The notes beneath the pieces were generated by a model, which was not told the origin of the DNA, made no database searches, and saw only the letters and a program-made list of their open reading frames with translations. This document shows, piece after piece, positions 33,202-35,674 of a DNA stretch of 35,674 nt. The stretch spans positions 1 to 35,674 of the forward strand of contig JBEBIT010000033.1 of NCBI GenBank assembly GCA_040080215.1, read 5' to 3'. Source of the stretch: CAIUGU01 sp040080215 (GTDB lineage: Bacteria; Pseudomonadota; Gammaproteobacteria; Steroidobacterales; Steroidobacteraceae). The position numbers were made by a program, and so were the translations under genes. Positions within the stretch are counted from its first letter, which is position 1; each line of letters opens with the position of its first letter.

Positions 33202-34079
33202 CGAACCTGCATGGCAAGGTGCGGGCGGCCCTTGCGCCCGTCGCTCAGCCAAAGATCAAGCCACGGACCGTTCTGGTCCGTGCGCTTCCAGTTGGTCACT
33301 ACAGCATCGCCCGGCAGATACAACGGCAGTTTGAACTGCGTTTCCACCTGCATGGCACCGGTCGGGAGCACATCTGCCACTTCACCCAGCGTGCGGGCCA
33401 GCGACCACATGCCGTGGGCGACCACCTGCTTGAAGCCGAAGCGCGACGCCGTGAAGTCCCACAGATGGATCGGATTGACGTCGCCGCTGACGAACGCGTA
33501 ACGACGGCCTGTACAACCGGCCACCTGGATCGGACGGCGTCGCTCCGCCGCGGCGACATCCGTCGGCAAACGATCGATCGTCGGGCGCTTGCCCGGCGTG
33601 TAGCGTCGCGCGAGCATCGTGCTGATTTCTTCCCACACCTGCACGCCCTGCGACACGACGCGAGTGAAAATGTCGTATTCCTGGCCGCTGTCGGTCTCTC
33701 GGCTTTCGGCAAATCCTGCAGTCACTTCCAGGGTTTCGCCCACCGGGATCGCCTGCCGCTGGCGAATCACGTTGCGCAGGTGCACGAGCCCCAGCACTTT
33801 CACGGGAAAGGCTTCCGCCGTGAAGATCTGCATGTGCAACGGCATGGCCAGCACATGCAGGTAAGCGGGAGGCAGGAAGGCGGAGTCGGGAATGCCGCAC
33901 ACCGCACGATAGCGAGTGACATGGCTGCGGCTCACCGGGACGCGGCTTGCGCAGACCTCGATGGTCGGCATCTCGATGCCGGCGGGCGCGAGCAGCGGCT
34001 TCTTGCCGAACAGGGCTCGCGGATAGGCCGCGAGCGTCGAGGGCAGCGTCTTGAAATCGAGGCGAACGGTCCGCGGCAC
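33198..34079 (-). CDS. MaoC-like acyl dehydratase (double hot-dog)
   Basis: A 293-residue enoyl-CoA hydratase-type protein. The hydratase 2 motif lies in the second half: YAFVSGDVNPIHLWDFTASR followed by GFKQVVAHGMWS, with the catalytic Asp and His. The N-terminal half is probably a degenerate hot-dog. The open frame extends upstream to 34172, but GTG 34079 has AAGGA 7 bases before it, formed partly by the ccmI stop codon (TAAGGA), and gives VPRTVRLDFKTL. It is therefore coupled to ccmI. A beta-oxidation-type gene at the end of a cytochrome maturation operon is unexpected. Its function more likely relates to the convergent thiolase. Confidence 0.88.
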   Translation of the reverse strand: MPRTVRLDFKTLPSTLAAYPRALFGKKPLLAPAGIEMPTIEVCASRVPVSRSHVTRYRAVCGIPDSAFLPPAYLHVLAMPLHMQIFTAEAFPVKVLGLVHLRNVIRQRQAIPVGETLEVTAGFAESRETDSGQEYDIFTRVVSQGVQVWEEISTMLARRYTPGKRPTIDRLPTDVAAAERRRPIQVAGCTGRRYAFVSGDVNPIHLWDFTASRFGFKQVVAHGMWSLARTLGEVADVLPTGAMQVETQFKLPLYLPGDAVVTNWKRTDQNGPWLDLWLSDGRKGRPHLAMQVR

Positions 34080-34089
34080 CAGGTAGTCC

Positions 34090-35124
34090 TTACGGCGCGA
34101 CGCGGTCGATGACGATGCTGACCGCACCTGTGCCGGGCTGCACGACGTACTCCGCCTCGCCGTAGAAATCACCCGGCTGCGCCTGCGGACTGCCGGTCTT
34201 CGACAGACGCGCGACGAGGGTCACCTTGGGCACGGAGCTCAGGCCGCGACCCGCGATCATCGCGTTGGCATCGCTCAGGTCGACGCTGGTGGGCAGCTGG
34301 TCGGAACTCAGCCGCACGACTGCGAGCGGTGCTCCTCCACCCACTGTCCTCGCGAGCACGAACATCGGCAGCGGCGATTTGACCTGTGCGGCAATCGCCG
34401 GCGCAATGCTCACCGACACCTTGACGGCAACGGTGCTCGCGGGTGCCGCCTGCGCAGTCGCAGGGCCCGAACCGAGCTGCGCATTGATATCGGCGATCTG
34501 GGCTTCGAGGACGCTGCGCACGGAGTCAGGGGGATTCTGGTCGAGCAGCGCCTGCATGCGATCGCGTGCCACATCGAGCTTGCCGCTGCTTAACGCAGCG
34601 AGGCTGCCGTACCACAGCGCCCGGGGCTCACGCGGGGATTTCGCGAGCGCGCGCTCGATGAGTTCGCCGGCGCGTCCACTCAGCGAGGCTTCGTCCGTCA
34701 GGACCAACGCTTCCGCGAGTCCCGTCAACGCAGAGATGTTCTCGCCCTTCGTGAGATCGTATGCCTGCTGGTAGGCATCGACAGCTCGCGGATAGCGCCC
34801 CAGCATCACGAACGAACGACCCAGCATCACCCAGCCTTCGGCATCGTTCGGTTCGCGCTTCAGGCGCTCCTCCAGCTGGTTGACCATCCCTTCGATCTCG
34901 GGATTGGCCGTGGCGTTGGCCGCGGGCGGTTGTTCGCCCCACGGCTGCGTGGTGACCTTCGAGTAGACAAACGCCGCAAGCAGCGGCAATGCCACCGCCG
35001 TGGCAATCGCGGCCCACTTGGCGGGTTTGGCCTCGGAGTCGCCACCGGACTTGACCAGCGGGCGCACCACCAAGGCAATCGCCACGGCAGCCATGACGAC
35101 GCAAGCGACAATGAATGCAGTCAC
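34090..35124 (-). CDS. ccmI: Cytochrome c biogenesis protein CcmI (CycH)
   Basis: A 344-residue apocytochrome c chaperone in the inner membrane. Two N-terminal membrane helices (about residues 3-22 and 37-57) flank a short cytoplasmic loop. A TPR region covers about 80-215 (EGWVMLGRSFVMLGRYPRAV; ARDRMQALLDQNPPD). The C-terminal periplasmic domain ends in the typical VTLVARLSKTGSPQAQPGDF form. In System I, CcmI binds the apocytochrome C-terminus and delivers it to CcmFH. The start overlaps the ccmH stop by four bases. Confidence 0.93.
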   Translation of the reverse strand: MTAFIVACVVMAAVAIALVVRPLVKSGGDSEAKPAKWAAIATAVALPLLAAFVYSKVTTQPWGEQPPAANATANPEIEGMVNQLEERLKREPNDAEGWVMLGRSFVMLGRYPRAVDAYQQAYDLTKGENISALTGLAEALVLTDEASLSGRAGELIERALAKSPREPRALWYGSLAALSSGKLDVARDRMQALLDQNPPDSVRSVLEAQIADINAQLGSGPATAQAAPASTVAVKVSVSIAPAIAAQVKSPLPMFVLARTVGGGAPLAVVRLSSDQLPTSVDLSDANAMIAGRGLSSVPKVTLVARLSKTGSPQAQPGDFYGEAEYVVQPGTGAVSIVIDRVAP

Positions 35125-35570
35125 GCCCTCCTAGCCTCCGAGTCGGACGAGTCGTCGGGCAGGTCGTCCATCTCGCCCTTGGATCTGCGCATGATGACGA
35201 CGGCGGCAGACGCCACCCCGATCAGCAGCAACAGGACAGGTGCGGCCCACAGCAGCCAGGTCTTCGGCTTCACGGGAGGGTTGTAGAGAATGAAATCGCC
35301 GTAACGGGCCGTCATGAAGTCCATGATCTCGGCATCGGTGCGGCCCGCGGCCATCTGCTCACGAAGCTCGCGGCGCAGGTCCGCGGCGACGCCCACCGGC
35401 GAATCCGCGATGGCCTGGTTCTGGCACATCGGGCAGCGCAGCAGCTTCGTCATGTTCTCGTAGCGTTCCTGCATGACCGGATCCTGGAACGCGAGTTCCG
35501 AGTCGAACGCCCACGCGACCTGCATCACGCCGAACACGGCCAGCACGACGGTGAGGACAAGGGTCTTCAT
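35121..35570 (-). CDS. ccmH: Cytochrome c maturation protein CcmH
   Basis: A 149-residue CcmH/CcmL-type thiol-disulphide protein. A signal peptide (MKTLVLTVVLAVFGVMQVAWA) precedes the motif LRCPMCQNQ, with Cys46 and Cys49. A membrane helix at about 103-125 anchors the periplasmic domain. The frame extends 18 codons upstream, but ATG 35570 overlaps the preceding gene's stop (ATGA) and starts the signal peptide. It keeps apocytochrome haem-binding Cys reduced for ligation. It is the short form lacking the TPR domain found in E. coli CcmH, here provided by ccmI. Confidence 0.95.
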   Translation of the reverse strand: MKTLVLTVVLAVFGVMQVAWAFDSELAFQDPVMQERYENMTKLLRCPMCQNQAIADSPVGVAADLRRELREQMAAGRTDAEIMDFMTARYGDFILYNPPVKPKTWLLWAAPVLLLLIGVASAAVVIMRRSKGEMDDLPDDSSDSEARRA

Positions 35571-35674
35571 GAAGTGGATCCTTGCCGCGCGGCCTGGATG
35601 CGAGGCAGGAACTCCCTCTCCCACACCTCGCGCGTCATCGGCGAGATGTACTTGAAGAGCACCTGGCCATTGCC
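35567..35674 (-). CDS. ccmG: CcmG (DsbE) thiol-disulphide reductase, C-terminal end only
   Basis: The last 35 codons of a gene running in from the right edge. The translated end, GNGQVLFKYISPMTREVWE followed by EFLPRIQAARQ, matches the C-terminal strand and helix of CcmG (a ...GxxxYKHxGPLT... -VWE- pattern). The stop overlaps ccmH in the usual operon order ccmG-ccmH-ccmI. The catalytic CxxC lies outside the window. Confidence 0.85.
   Translation of the reverse strand, partial: GNGQVLFKYISPMTREVWEREFLPRIQAARQGSTS

Overview
The window is GC-rich proteobacterial DNA packed with genes on both strands. A System I cytochrome c maturation cluster (ccmG-ccmH-ccmI), a TonB-dependent receptor, YhhQ and a YdjA-like nitroreductase point to a Gamma- or Betaproteobacterium. 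The sequence alone does not settle genus or family.

Layout. Positions 1-47 are the 3' end of a tRNA-Glu(CTC). A LysR regulator (172-1173, +) converges on a two-gene minus-strand unit: a PheA/TfdB-type FAD monooxygenase and a WrbA-type quinone reductase. A second wrbA gene follows (3717-4319, -) with its own hairpin/U-tract terminator. Next come a 24-residue membrane microprotein candidate (4510-4584, +) and an XRE-cupin regulator (4605-5264, -).

The metabolic core, 5327-15581 (+), is a near-gapless nine-gene run: purU, mgdABCD (homologues of heterotetrameric sarcosine oxidase), gmaS and mgsABC. Together these encode the N-methylglutamate pathway. GmaS makes gamma-glutamylmethylamide from methylamine and glutamate. 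MgsABC converts it to N-methylglutamate. MgdABCD oxidises that to glutamate and a C1 unit, passed to tetrahydrofolate. PurU releases formate from 10-formyl-THF. The divergent XRE-cupin gene is the obvious candidate regulator.

From 15591 to 23657 (-) lie yhhQ, a 2165-residue RTX protein with an N-terminal alpha/beta-hydrolase (lipase-like) domain, and, just upstream of it, an unrecognised protein with two membrane segments. No type I secretion genes are in view. From 23959 to 28138 (+) is an accessory-looking stretch: a DUF222/HNH endonuclease carrying two mirrored palindromes in its coding sequence, an M24 peptidase-fold protein, a HAD phosphatase, a GNAT acetyltransferase, a lipocalin-like protein and a VOC protein. 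Several of these look less GC-rich than the rest.

From 28343 to 31246 (+) a TonB-dependent receptor with a CxxC motif in its plug overlaps a TlpA-like thioredoxin gene, followed by a 58-residue membrane protein and a probable terminator. A nitroreductase and an acetyl-CoA acetyltransferase follow (+). The thiolase stop codon overlaps that of a MaoC-like hydratase on the minus strand, which is the last gene of the ccm cluster entering from the right edge.

The least explained elements are the RTX lipase/membrane-protein pair, the mirrored hairpins inside the HNH gene, the CxxC receptor-thioredoxin pair, and a GTGCA-N4/5-TGCAC dyad found upstream of both the microprotein and purU.
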